A stretch of 64,000 bases of DNA from Flavobacterium sp. YJ01. Lineage in GTDB: Bacteria > Bacteroidota > Bacteroidia > Flavobacteriales > Flavobacteriaceae. The translations under genes and the position numbers were made by a program. Each line of letters begins with the position of its first letter. Position 1 is the first letter of the stretch. This document shows, in pieces, positions 29,949 through 39,488 of the stretch. The notes under the pieces are model-generated. The model did no database searches. It was not told the DNA's origin and was given only the letters and a program-made list of their open reading frames with translations. The stretch is taken from assembly GCF_029320955.1 (NCBI RefSeq), contig NZ_CP119757.1, positions 2,666,001-2,730,000 of the forward strand. The letters are read 5' to 3'.

Positions 29949-32900
29949 TTACTCCTCAAACAACTCCATCAATTCCAGCGCCCGTTTTATCGACTTCACA
30001 TTTTCAAAAGTCAATAACAATCGTAATCCGTTTACGGTTTGTTTTTCTTTCATTTTGCAGAGCGTGCTGTGCTTTTGAACGAAGTTTAAAACATTTCTGA
30101 ATTTCACTGACTGGTAATAATCAGACTGTTGATCGGATACAAAATAACCAATCATTTTGCCTTGTTTCAGAACCAATTTCTCGATTCCAACTTTGGTCGC
30201 AATCCATTTTATTCGGATGCTGTTTAATAAAGAAACCGCTTGTTTTGGTAATGGCCCGAAACGGTCAATTAATTTTTTCTCAAATTCCTGTAAACCGGCT
30301 TCGTCTTTTATCGCTCCCAATTCGTTGTATAAAACCAACCGTTCCGAAACATTATTGATATATTCATCTGGGAATAATAATTCAAAATCAGCGTCGATCT
30401 GAATGTCTTTTACATATTCTTTCGTGTCGATATTATTTTCTTCAGGATACAAATCTTTGAATTCGTTTTCCTTTAATTCTTCGATCGCTTCATTCATGAT
30501 TTTTTGGTACGTATCAAAACCAATTTCGTTAATGAAACCACTTTGCTCACCACCTAATAAATCTCCCGCTCCACGAATCTCCAAATCTTTCATCGCAATG
30601 TTAAAACCGCTTCCCAATTCGCTAAATTGTTCTAAAGCCTGAATACGTTTTCTTGCATCTTCGGTCATCGATGAATACGGCGGACAGATAAAATAACAGA
30701 ATGCTTTTTTATTGCTACGTCCTACTCGACCTCGCATTTGGTGCAAATCTGAAAGTCCGAAATTGTTGGCATTATTAATGAAAATTGTGTTGGCATTTGG
30801 AACATCCAAACCACTTTCGATGATTGTTGTTGCGACCAAAACATCAAAATCTCCATTCATGAAACCTAACATCAATTCTTCTAGTTTGGCACCGTCCATT
30901 TGTCCGTGACCAATTCCGACTCTTGCATTTGGAACCAAACGCTGAATCATTCCTGCCACTTCTTTTATATTTTCGATTCGGTTATTGATGAAGAAAACCT
31001 GTCCGTTTCTCTGAATTTCATACGAAATCGCATCACGAATAATCTCTTCATTAAAACCAACTACATTCGTTTCAATAGGATAACGATTTGGCGGAGGCGT
31101 TGTAATTACCGATAAATCTCGCGCTGCCATTAAAGAAAACTGAAGCGTTCTCGGAATTGGCGTTGCAGTCAAAGTCAATGTATCAACATTTGCTGCAATC
31201 GTTTTGAGTTTATCTTTTACGTTAACACCAAACTTTTGTTCCTCATCAACAATCAACAAACCTAAGTCTTTAAAAACGACATTTTTGTTTACTAATTGGT
31301 GTGTTCCGATAACAATATCTAGTTTTCCTTCGGCTAAATCTTTTAAAGTCTGTGTTTTTTGTTTTGCAGTTCTAAATCGGTTTAAATAACCAATTGTAAC
31401 CGGCATATCTTTTAAACGTTCCGAAAAAGTTCTGTAATGCTGATAAGCCAAAATCGTTGTCGGAACTAAAACCGCAACTTGTTTACTATTATCTACGGCT
31501 TTAAAAGCAGCTCTGATTGCAACTTCTGTTTTTCCGAAACCAACGTCACCGCAAACCAAACGATCCATTGGGCGATCGCTTTCCATGTCGGCTTTTACTT
31601 CTGCTGTCGATTTGGTTTGATCGGGAGTATCTTCGTAAATAAACGAACTTTCTAATTCGTTTTGCAAATAACTATCTGGCGCAAACTGAAACCCTTTTTC
31701 TAAACGACGTTTTGCATACAACTGAATCAAATTGAATGCAATATGTTTAACTCGCGCTTTGGTTTTCTGTTTTAAAACTTTCCAAGCGTTCGATCCTAAT
31801 TTGTATATTTTTGGAGGCGTTCCGTCTTTTCCGTTGTATTTTGAAATTTTATGCAATGAGTGAATACTCACATACACAATATCATTATCTGCATAAACCA
31901 ATTTTATGGCTTCCTGCATTTTTCCTTCTACCTGAATTTTCTGCAAACCGCCAAACTTACCAATTCCGTGATCAATGTGTGTTACATAATCGCCAACCGA
32001 AAGTGCTGTTAATTCTTTAAGCGTAATATTTTGCTTTTTCGAATAGCCATTTTTAATATTGAATTTATGATAACGTTCAAAAATCTGATGATCTGTATAA
32101 GCCGTAATTTGATTTTCTTCATCAATAAAACCTTGATACAAAGGCAATACAATCGTATTATATTGTTTTCTGATATTTTCAGAATTGGCTTCATCCAAAG
32201 ATTCAAAAATATCGTGAAAACGTTTTGCTTGCGTTTCATTCGAACAAAATAGATAATTAACATATCCATTAAAATGATTTTCACTTAGATTATTCAACAG
32301 CAAATCAAATTGTTTATTGAAAGAAGGCTGAGGCTGAATATGGAATTCGAATTTTTTAGTGGTTTTAAAAATAGGTCTTGAAGCCAATTCTACAACCGAA
32401 AAATCCAAAGCGCGTTTGATAAACGAAGCTTGATTTAAAAATAATTGTTCTGGTATGGCGTGTTTTATTTCCTTAGAAAGTTTCTCAAAAGCTTCTTCTG
32501 CTCTCGCAAACTGTTTGTCTAACTGACTAAATAAACCTTCGGTATTTTGGATGAAAATAACTGTTTTCTCCGCAATATAATCTAAGAAGCTTTCACGATT
32601 TTCCTGAAAAAGTTTGTTCTCCACATTCGGAATAATCGTGATTTTTTTATGTGTTTCGACAGACAATTGTGTTTCAACATCAAAAGTTCTAATACTGTCT
32701 ACTTCGTTTCCAAAAAACTCAATTCGGTACGGATGATCGTTTGAGAAAGAGAAAACATCGACAATTCCTCCACGAACAGAAAATTCGCCAGGTTCTGTAA
32801 TAAAATCGACTCTTTTAAATTCGTATTCAAACAAAACTTCGTTGATAAAATCAATTGAAATTTTATCATTCAAAGCCACTTTTAAAGTGTTTTTATCGAG

Positions 32901-33314
32901 TTCTCTTCTGGTAACTACTTTTTCAAAAAGCGCTTCAGGATAAGTAACAATTACAGCTGGTTTTTTTCTGGAATTGATTCTATTTAAAACCTCAGCACGA
33001 AGCAAAACATTCGCATTATCAGTTTCGTCAATTTGATACGGACGTCGAAAAGAAGCTGGATAAAACAAAACATCTTGTTCTCCAATCATCTGCTCCAAGT
33101 CGTTCAGGTAATAAGCGGCTTCTTCTTTATTGTCTAAAACAATTAAAAAAGGTAATTCTGTTTTCTTAAAAACGGAACGAATTATAAATGAAACTGCAGA
33201 TCCTAACAATCCGCTGATGTTCATTTTTATCTGATTCCCTTCCAGTAAATTTGTGGCAATCTGCTGCGCTTTTGGCAGATTATCATAAGTTGTATATAGG
33301 GCGTTTTTACTCAA
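29949..33314 (-). CDS. mfd: Transcription-repair coupling factor Mfd
   Basis: A 1121-aa DNA translocase that removes stalled RNA polymerase at lesions and recruits UvrA. An N-terminal UvrB-like module is seen (about 20-350: DVLFYPASFRRPYQIDETDN, EPGEFSVRGGIVDVFSF). Then come the RNA polymerase-interacting domain (ALSVGDYVTHIDHGIGKFGG), the helicase motor with Walker A in CGDVGFGKTEVAIRA, DEEQKFGV, TLTATPIPRTLQFSL and TIIESGLDVPNANTIFI with MRGRVGRS, and the C-terminal TRCF domain (FGPLPKQAVSLLNSIRIKW). The start overlaps the upstream lipoprotein gene by 8 bases, so the two are coupled. Confidence 0.97.
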   Translation of the reverse strand: MSKNALYTTYDNLPKAQQIATNLLEGNQIKMNISGLLGSAVSFIIRSVFKKTELPFLIVLDNKEEAAYYLNDLEQMIGEQDVLFYPASFRRPYQIDETDNANVLLRAEVLNRINSRKKPAVIVTYPEALFEKVVTRRELDKNTLKVALNDKISIDFINEVLFEYEFKRVDFITEPGEFSVRGGIVDVFSFSNDHPYRIEFFGNEVDSIRTFDVETQLSVETHKKITIIPNVENKLFQENRESFLDYIAEKTVIFIQNTEGLFSQLDKQFARAEEAFEKLSKEIKHAIPEQLFLNQASFIKRALDFSVVELASRPIFKTTKKFEFHIQPQPSFNKQFDLLLNNLSENHFNGYVNYLFCSNETQAKRFHDIFESLDEANSENIRKQYNTIVLPLYQGFIDEENQITAYTDHQIFERYHKFNIKNGYSKKQNITLKELTALSVGDYVTHIDHGIGKFGGLQKIQVEGKMQEAIKLVYADNDIVYVSIHSLHKISKYNGKDGTPPKIYKLGSNAWKVLKQKTKARVKHIAFNLIQLYAKRRLEKGFQFAPDSYLQNELESSFIYEDTPDQTKSTAEVKADMESDRPMDRLVCGDVGFGKTEVAIRAAFKAVDNSKQVAVLVPTTILAYQHYRTFSERLKDMPVTIGYLNRFRTAKQKTQTLKDLAEGKLDIVIGTHQLVNKNVVFKDLGLLIVDEEQKFGVNVKDKLKTIAANVDTLTLTATPIPRTLQFSLMAARDLSVITTPPPNRYPIETNVVGFNEEIIRDAISYEIQRNGQVFFINNRIENIKEVAGMIQRLVPNARVGIGHGQMDGAKLEELMLGFMNGDFDVLVATTIIESGLDVPNANTIFINNANNFGLSDLHQMRGRVGRSNKKAFCYFICPPYSSMTEDARKRIQALEQFSELGSGFNIAMKDLEIRGAGDLLGGEQSGFINEIGFDTYQKIMNEAIEELKENEFKDLYPEENNIDTKEYVKDIQIDADFELLFPDEYINNVSERLVLYNELGAIKDEAGLQEFEKKLIDRFGPLPKQAVSLLNSIRIKWIATKVGIEKLVLKQGKMIGYFVSDQQSDYYQSVKFRNVLNFVQKHSTLCKMKEKQTVNGLRLLLTFENVKSIKRALELMELFEE

Positions 33315-33921
33315 GTTTTGGTACTTTTTGATCTATTTGAGGCGGTGCAACAGCATTCGGAATTGCACGCGCTGTATCTAACATTCTAAGGAAATCTTCT
33401 TCTCCTTCTTCTTTCGGAACTTTGGCTCTTTCGACAATTTTATCCATTTGTCTTTCTAAAGAAATCAGTTCTTTGTTGATTTCTTGAACTAAAAAAACAA
33501 CTTTATCATCTGGAATTTTATTTAAATGAATAAACAAATCCAACATTCTAATTTTAGTAATTAAAATAGAAATACGGCTTTTAAAGGCGGGCTGATCAAA
33601 TATTGTTGGAATGGTATTGTTTAAAGCCATTGCTTTTTTGGAAATCGCAACCGATTTTTTCTGAAAAGCTCCAATTGTTTTTCTTGGCTTATCTCCAATT
33701 TCCTTCATAAAATCACGCCATTCTGTCCACGAATTTAATTGCGATTCAGAAATCTCGTTGATCGGCTCATCTATAAACGTCCAGCCTTTATTTATATTAT
33801 TAAAAATAGCTTCTTTCTTTTTAGCTTCTTTTGCATTTTCTGCGCGGCGTTTTTCATCTTGATCTTGGCAAGAAAACAATACAGCTGTCAAAAGCAGAAA
33901 AAGAGATATTTTATATTTCAT
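33307..33921 (-). CDS. Lipoprotein of unknown function, coupled to mfd
   Basis: A 204-aa protein with a signal peptide and lipobox LFSC (Cys about 18). A highly charged segment follows (EKRRAENAKEAKKKEAIFNN), then a mostly helical body (TEWRDFMKEIGDKPRKTIGA, FLVQEINKELISLERQMDKI). No catalytic motif is seen. The product looks like a helical envelope lipoprotein. Its stop overlaps the mfd start by 8 bases, so they share a message; the link to DNA repair is probably only transcriptional. A minus-strand -7 box TAACTTTG lies upstream at 33942-33949. Confidence 0.8.
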   Translation of the reverse strand: MKYKISLFLLLTAVLFSCQDQDEKRRAENAKEAKKKEAIFNNINKGWTFIDEPINEISESQLNSWTEWRDFMKEIGDKPRKTIGAFQKKSVAISKKAMALNNTIPTIFDQPAFKSRISILITKIRMLDLFIHLNKIPDDKVVFLVQEINKELISLERQMDKIVERAKVPKEEGEEDFLRMLDTARAIPNAVAPPQIDQKVPKLE

Positions 33922-34242
33922 TTGATAAAAACATTAAGCTACAAAGTTACAAAGTAAATTTACAATTACGAATTCTGATTTTTGCTAAAGATTCGGTAAA
34001 TGATTGTTATTTTTTTGTTTGTTCTGATGCTTTACAGAATACTAATTTAAAGTGATTTTTTCTCTTTCAATCTTAATTTTAGCTTGTATTTGTTCCGTTT
34101 TCAAAAAGGCACAAAGACACACCTTCAGAGAGAATTATCCAAAAAACAAACTTTTTCATTATTGAATTAATAATTTATGATTCTAAAAAGCATAAGTAAT
34201 TGCGAAAACGTTATATTTGTTTTTCTAAAAATCATCAAAAAA
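33922..34242. other. Divergent intergenic region between the mfd operon and the threonine dehydrogenase gene
   Basis: AT-rich. It holds a minus-strand -7 box (CAAAGTTA as read on the plus strand, 33942-33949). No gene, strong hairpin or repeat is seen elsewhere in it. Confidence 0.5.
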
Positions 34243-35181
34243 ATGAATCCAAAAATATTGATCATTGGCGCTTGCGGTCAAATTGGAACGGAGCTGACAC
34301 AAAAGCTGCGCAAAATATACGGAACAGAAAATGTTATCGCTTCTGATATTCGTAAATTAAATACTGATGTTGTAAACTCAGGACCTTTTGAAGTGGTCAA
34401 TGCTTTAGATTTTAATCAAATAGAACATTTGGTAGAAGTACATCAAATTACTGATGTTTATTTAATGGCGGCACTTTTGTCTGCTACCGCTGAAAAAAAC
34501 CCAGCATTTGCTTGGGATTTGAATATGAATTCGCTTTTTCATGTTTTGAATTTAGCGAAAGCAAAAAAAATCAAGAAAATCTTCTGGCCATCAAGTATTG
34601 CCGTTTTCGGACCAACGACTCCAAAAGAAAATACGCCTCAATATACTGTAATGGAACCTTCAACTGTTTACGGAATTAGTAAACAAGCGGGAGAAAGATG
34701 GTGCGAGTACTATCATAATATTTATGGCGTTGATGTGCGCAGTATTCGTTATCCTGGTTTAATTAGCTGGTCTACACCTCCAGGCGGCGGAACTACAGAT
34801 TATGCTGTTGATATTTTTTATAAAGCTATTGCTGATAAAAAATACGAATGCTTTTTATCATCAGAAACTAAAATGCCGATGATGTATATGGATGATGCGA
34901 TTGATGCTACAATAAACATTATGAAAGCACCTGTCGAAGAAATCAAAATTCATTCTTCTTATAATTTAGCTGCGATGAGTTTTACTCCGACTGAAATTGC
35001 TGCAGAAATTAAAAAACATATTCCTGAATTCGAGATTACTTATAATCCAGATTTCCGTCAGAAAATTGCGGATAGCTGGCCTGCAAGTATTGATGACAGT
35101 TCTGCAAGAGAAGACTGGGGATGGAATCATAAATTTGACTTGGAATCTATGACAAAAGATATGATTGAGCATTTGAGTTAG
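34243..35181 (+). CDS. tdh: L-threonine 3-dehydrogenase, extended SDR type
   Basis: A 312-aa NAD-dependent extended short-chain dehydrogenase that resembles UDP-galactose epimerases and matches the SDR-type L-threonine dehydrogenase characterised from Flavobacterium frigidimaris. It converts L-threonine to 2-amino-3-oxobutyrate. The Rossmann motif GACGQIGTEL is at residues 9-18. The catalytic Y143-x-x-x-K147 is in STVYGISKQAGERW, with SSIAVFG before it. RYPGLISWSTPPGGGTTDYA and MMYMDDAIDATI are typical of this group. The frame is open upstream to 34177, but the start at 34243 puts the Rossmann strand at the N-terminus. The assignment over other SDR epimerases rests on these motifs. Confidence 0.9.
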   Translation: MNPKILIIGACGQIGTELTQKLRKIYGTENVIASDIRKLNTDVVNSGPFEVVNALDFNQIEHLVEVHQITDVYLMAALLSATAEKNPAFAWDLNMNSLFHVLNLAKAKKIKKIFWPSSIAVFGPTTPKENTPQYTVMEPSTVYGISKQAGERWCEYYHNIYGVDVRSIRYPGLISWSTPPGGGTTDYAVDIFYKAIADKKYECFLSSETKMPMMYMDDAIDATINIMKAPVEEIKIHSSYNLAAMSFTPTEIAAEIKKHIPEFEITYNPDFRQKIADSWPASIDDSSAREDWGWNHKFDLESMTKDMIEHLS

Positions 35182-35223
35182 ATCTCTATCGATATTATTT
35201 ATCATTATAAAATGAAAAATCTC

Positions 35224-35257
35224 AATTGCCTCCAGCTTTAGCTGGAGGTTTTTTTAT
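35224..35257 (+). terminator. CCTCCAG-family hairpin acting as terminator
   Basis: AATTGCCTCCAGC / GCTGGAGGTT (35224-35250) is followed by a T-run, 43 bases after the dehydrogenase stop. It has the same sequence as the outer arm of the nested repeat at 17092, so a dispersed repeat doubles as a terminator. Confidence 0.75.
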
Positions 35258-35278
35258 GGGAAGTTTTTTAATTGGTTT

Positions 35279-35376
35279 GTCATTTCGACGAAGGAGAAAT
35301 CTCCGCAAGTAACTCCGCAACAATTGTTCAATCTTTGTCGAGCTTCTCGCGGAGATTTCTCCTTCGTCGAAATGAC
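35279..35376. repeat. 28-base perfect inverted repeat
   Basis: Arms at 35279-35306 and 35349-35376 pair without mismatch (core CGACGAAGGAGAAATCTCC), around a 42-base loop. The form resembles a miniature element with terminal inverted repeats. The ORFs across it are products of the repeat, not genes. Confidence 0.88.
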
Positions 35377-35440
35377 AAAAATGCGAACGTTTTGGGCAGA
35401 GATAAATATAAATCTTTAAAAGAAGCCAATTGTTTGTATC

Positions 35441-35512
35441 TAGCCCCGATGGAGGCGGTATCCTTGCTGGCCCGACGTCGGGCAACAGCGAGATATAGCC
35501 GAGAGCGGGAAA
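35441..35512. repeat. GC-rich structured repeat with multi-arm folding
   Basis: The GC-rich block stands out from AT-rich DNA. A perfect 14-base palindrome GCCCGACGTCGGGC (35470-35483) is flanked by TTGCTG / CAGCGA and by GGCGGTATCC / GATATAGCC pairing, closed by CCCCG / CGGGA. One long imperfect hairpin results. It looks like a dispersed flavobacterial repeat; there is no coding potential. Confidence 0.65.
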
Positions 35513-35558
35513 CCATGTTTATTAAAATGCATTTTGTGGTGCTCCTGATCATTAAAAT

Positions 35559-35596
35559 AAAAAGTCCCGTCAAATTTCTTAAACGGGACTTTTTTA
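35559..35596. terminator. Bidirectional terminator
   Basis: A 12-base stem AAAAAGTCCCGT / ACGGGACTTTTT has T-runs on both strands, 18 bases after the minus-strand M1 peptidase stop. Confidence 0.88.
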
Positions 35597-35614
35597 AATT
35601 GTCATTTTTAAAGA

Positions 35615-37495
35615 TTATTTCACTTCAAAAACATTATTTGCTTGTTTTACATCAGCCATTAATCCGCTTGGATCGATAGTGATTTTTTTGATTGACGTTT
35701 TGTTTTTGTCGATTGTAAAACTATAGTTTTGCTGCGCCCAAGCCCAATCTTCTAGAACTGTTCTTTTTTCGTTCGGGTTTGGATTCGGTTTAATGAAATT
35801 CATCATTCTTAACGGAATGTAGAATGTTTCAGAAGTTCCGTCTGTATAATCTACTTTTAAATCGATTGGCATTGGCATTCTTCCGATTCTTTCCAAAGTA
35901 ACCGTTGTTTTTCCTGCATTATCAGCAACGTCTTTAATTCCGTAATCGATTGTGTTTAGCGTTTGTGTCCAATCTGTTAAATACCAATCTAACTCAGCTC
36001 CAGAAACTCTTTCTGCTGTTCTTTTGATATCGTTTGGCGTTGGGTGTTTGAATTTGAAATCGTTGAAATATCTTTTTAAAGTTGCATCAACATTTTCTTT
36101 TCCAATTACATAATCTAATTGCGAAAGGAAAAGACTTCCTTTTATATAAGAAGAAATGCTATACGGACGATTTTCGTCATAACGATCTCCGTGAGTTGTT
36201 TGAGGCTGTTCTTTTCCAGAATTTACTAAACTATAATAAGCCGCATAATTTCCTTTAAATGGATTCACTTCTTTTTTGTCTCCTTTTAATTCATTCAAAG
36301 CGCTGTCTTCAATATAAGTCGTAAAACCTTCGTCCATCCAAGGATGTTTTGATTCGTTTGAAGCCAAAATATGCTGGAACCAAGAGTGTCCTAATTCGTG
36401 CGTTGCAGTTCCAAGAATTCCTTCAAGAGTTCCGTTTCCTAACATTAAAGTACACATTGCATACTCCATTCCGCCGTCTCCACCTTGAATAAATGAATAT
36501 TGTTTGTACGGATATGCTCCAACTCTTTGGTTGTAATATTCCATAACTTTTACCATTAATGGCTCTAATTGTTTCCAATTTTCTGCCACTTTTGGCGTGT
36601 TTTTGTAGAAGAAATGCAAATCGACATCGTTTGGTCCTTTTACAATATCATGTGCATAATCTTTATCTGCAGCCCAAGTAAAATCGTGAACATTTGGCGC
36701 GATAAAATGCCAAGTCAATGTTTTTGCTTTTTTAGGATATGTAACCGTTATACCTTCATCTTCATAACCGTGTCCGATTGCATTTTTATCTTGTAAATAT
36801 CCTGAACCACCAATTGTATATTCTTTGTCGATTGTAATTTTTACATCAAAATTACCCCAAACTCCGTGAAATTCTCTTGCAATGTATGGATCTGCGTGCC
36901 ATCCTTCGAAATCAAATTCGGCTAATTTTGGATACCATTGCGACATTGAAAGCTCGATTCCTTCAGAATTATTTCTTCCAGAACGACGAATCTGCACTGG
37001 AACTTGTCCGTCAAAATCTAAGGTAAAAGTAGATTTAGAATTTGGTAAAATTGGTTTAGCCAAAGTTACTTCTAAAACAGTATTTGAAACTCTTGTCTGA
37101 GCTGTAACTCCGTCTTGTTTGAAGTTTGTAATTTTTAAAAATCCAATTTCATTTGGTTTTAAAGTTTCAATACGGCTTTGTTTTACCTCTTTTCCATCAG
37201 CACCTTTTACTTTATTTACCATTCTCGCGTCTGGATCTTTGATAAAATGAAGACGTGCATCCATTTCGCTTCCTGGCTGGAAAGCGTTTGGATATAAATG
37301 ATAGAATACCTTTTTTAAAGTATCAGGAGAATTATTGGTGTAAACCAATTCTTGTTTTCCTTTGTACTGATAGTTTTTTACATCCATTGAAACCTCCATT
37401 TTATAATCGGCATGTTGTTGCCAATATGGAGCGCTTTGTGCAAAAGCAGAAGTAAAACCTAAGCTTAGGAAAGAAAGTAAAATAATTTTTCGCAT
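35615..37495 (-). CDS. Secreted M1-family metallopeptidase
   Basis: A 626-aa zinc aminopeptidase-like protein. The chosen start (minus strand, 37495) gives the signal peptide MRKIILLSFLSLGFTSAFAQ; the frame extends 14 codons upstream without signal features. The zinc site HELGH (366-370) is followed after 18 residues by the third ligand Glu in WMDEGFTTYIED. The exopeptidase motif is present as GGDGGMEYAM (G-x-M-E-x in other members). The N-terminal beta domain begins at YKMEVSMDVKNYQYKGKQEL. The protein should trim peptides in the periplasm or at the surface. It is adjacent to and on the same strand as the S8 peptidase gene. Confidence 0.92.
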   Translation of the reverse strand: MRKIILLSFLSLGFTSAFAQSAPYWQQHADYKMEVSMDVKNYQYKGKQELVYTNNSPDTLKKVFYHLYPNAFQPGSEMDARLHFIKDPDARMVNKVKGADGKEVKQSRIETLKPNEIGFLKITNFKQDGVTAQTRVSNTVLEVTLAKPILPNSKSTFTLDFDGQVPVQIRRSGRNNSEGIELSMSQWYPKLAEFDFEGWHADPYIAREFHGVWGNFDVKITIDKEYTIGGSGYLQDKNAIGHGYEDEGITVTYPKKAKTLTWHFIAPNVHDFTWAADKDYAHDIVKGPNDVDLHFFYKNTPKVAENWKQLEPLMVKVMEYYNQRVGAYPYKQYSFIQGGDGGMEYAMCTLMLGNGTLEGILGTATHELGHSWFQHILASNESKHPWMDEGFTTYIEDSALNELKGDKKEVNPFKGNYAAYYSLVNSGKEQPQTTHGDRYDENRPYSISSYIKGSLFLSQLDYVIGKENVDATLKRYFNDFKFKHPTPNDIKRTAERVSGAELDWYLTDWTQTLNTIDYGIKDVADNAGKTTVTLERIGRMPMPIDLKVDYTDGTSETFYIPLRMMNFIKPNPNPNEKRTVLEDWAWAQQNYSFTIDKNKTSIKKITIDPSGLMADVKQANNVFEVK

Positions 37496-37559
37496 GTAGA
37501 TATGTAATAGAAAATGGAAGAGCGTTCGCCCTTCCATTCGGTTAATAGTATATTATTCT

Positions 37560-39197
37560 TTATTTTTTAGACATCTTTTCAGCCATTAATAAAGCGTTAT
37601 AAGCATTTACCATTTTTGCTGTTTTTGAAGATTCTGCTGAAGAAACTGCAACTGGTTTCTCTTGCGGATTTTCACTTTTTCCAAGAACAACCTTTGAAGG
37701 AAGCGCTACTCCAGATTCCATTAAAATCTTTTTAACCTGAGCTGCTTTTAATTTTGGATAGTATGAACGAATCAATGCTGCTACACCTGCCGCGTTTGGA
37801 GATGCCATTGAAGTTCCTTGCAAATATTTGTATTTATTATTCGGAACTGTTGCGTAAATTTCTTCACCTGGAGCAAAAACGTCTACGTTGATTTTTCCAA
37901 AGTTTGAAAATGGAGCCACAACATTTTCTCCGTATTCTTTATTAATTGCTCCAATTGTAATTAAATTATCTGCAAATTCTTTTACATTGTCTTCAGAATC
38001 GTTTGGATAATTGATGTTTTTTGTTTCATCAATATTGTATCCGTCATTTCCTGCTGCGTGAACAATTAAAACGTCTTTTTTAGCCGCATATTTAATAGCG
38101 TCGTAAACCCATTGTTTGTGTGGAGAAAAGCTTTTTCCGAAACTTCCGTTGATTACTTTTGCACCATTATCTACGGCATAACGAATTGCCAATGCAATAT
38201 CTTTATCATATTCGTCTCCGTCTGGCACCGCTCTAACCGTTAAAATCTCAACATTTGGCGAAGCTACTCCGTCTCCTCCTAAATTATTTCCTCTAATTTG
38301 AGCAATAATTCCAGCAACGTGAGTTCCGTGAAGTGCCTTTTCTTTATCTGGACCAAAAACAACGTTATTTCCGTATTTCGTGTTTTTAATATCTTCTGGA
38401 TTATCGCCTACGATTTTTCTTCCGTCAAAATCTTTGTTTAAATTGTAATTCAACTGATCGTAAACTTGATCTTTGTATTCTCCAAAATCAGCTTCAGGGT
38501 TAAAAGTTGGTCCTGCATTTGTAAAAACCTGAGTCATTACTGCTTTGCTTCTTAAAACTTTTGAATCTGTTGAAGTAATCTTACTTAAATCTTCCAGTTT
38601 GTAATCTGCTTTATTTAGCTCTTTTTTGATTGTATTGTGAACCTCAAGTAAAAAATCTACTTGTTCTTTATCTTTTAAAGCTTCCTCATACTTTTCATTA
38701 TATTGAGCTAAAGCTTCTTTGTATTGAGCAGATCCGTCGTCTCCTTTTTTAACAACGCGAGTCAATTCCAGATTTTCGTGTACAGCATCTCCAAGGAAAT
38801 TCCATCCGTGCACGTCATCGATAAATCCGTTTTTATCATCGTCGATTCCGTTTCCTGGAATTTCTTTAGTATTTGTCCAGATCATTCCTTTTAGATCTTC
38901 GTGCTCGATATCTACTCCTGAATCTACAATACCTACAATAACTTTTTTACCTGTTTTACCTTGCAGTAATTCAGCCCAAGCTCTGTCTACACTCATTCCC
39001 GGAATAGAATCTTTTACTAAATCTAAATGACTCCATCTTTTTAATTCATTTTCACTAACTGGTGCTTTTTTTACAACTGCCAAAGGAGCTACAATTGGCT
39101 GTTTTGGCGCTGAATTTTGTGCTTGCAAACTTGCACTGCAGCCTGCTAAAACAAGTAATGCAAAAGCAGATAATTTAAGAGGTTTTATATGACTCAT
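37560..39197 (-). CDS. Subtilisin-like (S8) serine protease lipoprotein
   Basis: A 545-aa protease with a lipoprotein signal (lipobox LAGC, Cys about 20). The catalytic triad is visible: Asp92 in VGIVDSGVDIEHEDL, His290 in HGTHVAGIIAQIRG and Ser463 in GTSMASPNAAGVAAL, with the oxyanion Asn in AAGNDG. An insert of roughly 150 residues separates the Asp and His motifs (about 135-275), rich in Lys and Glu and partly helical; most subtilases have far fewer here. There is no T9SS domain, so it is membrane-anchored. It is transcribed toward the M1 peptidase gene. Confidence 0.93.
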   Translation of the reverse strand: MSHIKPLKLSAFALLVLAGCSASLQAQNSAPKQPIVAPLAVVKKAPVSENELKRWSHLDLVKDSIPGMSVDRAWAELLQGKTGKKVIVGIVDSGVDIEHEDLKGMIWTNTKEIPGNGIDDDKNGFIDDVHGWNFLGDAVHENLELTRVVKKGDDGSAQYKEALAQYNEKYEEALKDKEQVDFLLEVHNTIKKELNKADYKLEDLSKITSTDSKVLRSKAVMTQVFTNAGPTFNPEADFGEYKDQVYDQLNYNLNKDFDGRKIVGDNPEDIKNTKYGNNVVFGPDKEKALHGTHVAGIIAQIRGNNLGGDGVASPNVEILTVRAVPDGDEYDKDIALAIRYAVDNGAKVINGSFGKSFSPHKQWVYDAIKYAAKKDVLIVHAAGNDGYNIDETKNINYPNDSEDNVKEFADNLITIGAINKEYGENVVAPFSNFGKINVDVFAPGEEIYATVPNNKYKYLQGTSMASPNAAGVAALIRSYYPKLKAAQVKKILMESGVALPSKVVLGKSENPQEKPVAVSSAESSKTAKMVNAYNALLMAEKMSKK

Positions 39198-39455
39198 CTA
39201 TCTATAAATATAAGTAAAGTTAAAAGATGGGCCTAAATTATGATTTTTTGTTACAAAAAACTAACTGTTAACAATGTGTTATGAAATTTTGACCAAAATT
39301 ATCACATCTCAAGGACTATACAATTCTTTAGAAATCAATTTTTTAGAACTAATCTGATTAAAAAACCGACCAACTGGTTACGTATTTATTTTTCTTCCAC
39401 AAAATATTTTTTATGCGCTTACGGAATCACGTAAGGAATCTCCGAATATTAGTAT

Positions 39456-39463
39456 TAAACTTG
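39456..39463 (+). promoter_or_regulatory. Weak -7 box before the first LRR giant
   Basis: TAAACTTG matches TAnnTTTG at seven of eight positions and lies 25 bases before the start codon. No convincing -33 was seen. Confidence 0.3.
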
Positions 39464-39488
39464 CGCGACCTAATTCTAAACCATTTCT

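Noticed and set aside
34177..34242. Extended start for the threonine dehydrogenase
   Set aside because: The 22 added residues are not conserved in type, and the Rossmann strand should be at the very N-terminus.
35279..35376. Insertion sequence
   Set aside because: The 28-base arms enclose only 42 bases with no transposase; at most it is a miniature non-autonomous element.
35272..35679. ORFs on both strands across the repeats at 35222-35600
   Set aside because: They are translations of palindromic repeats and run into the M1 peptidase gene; there is no protein-like pattern.
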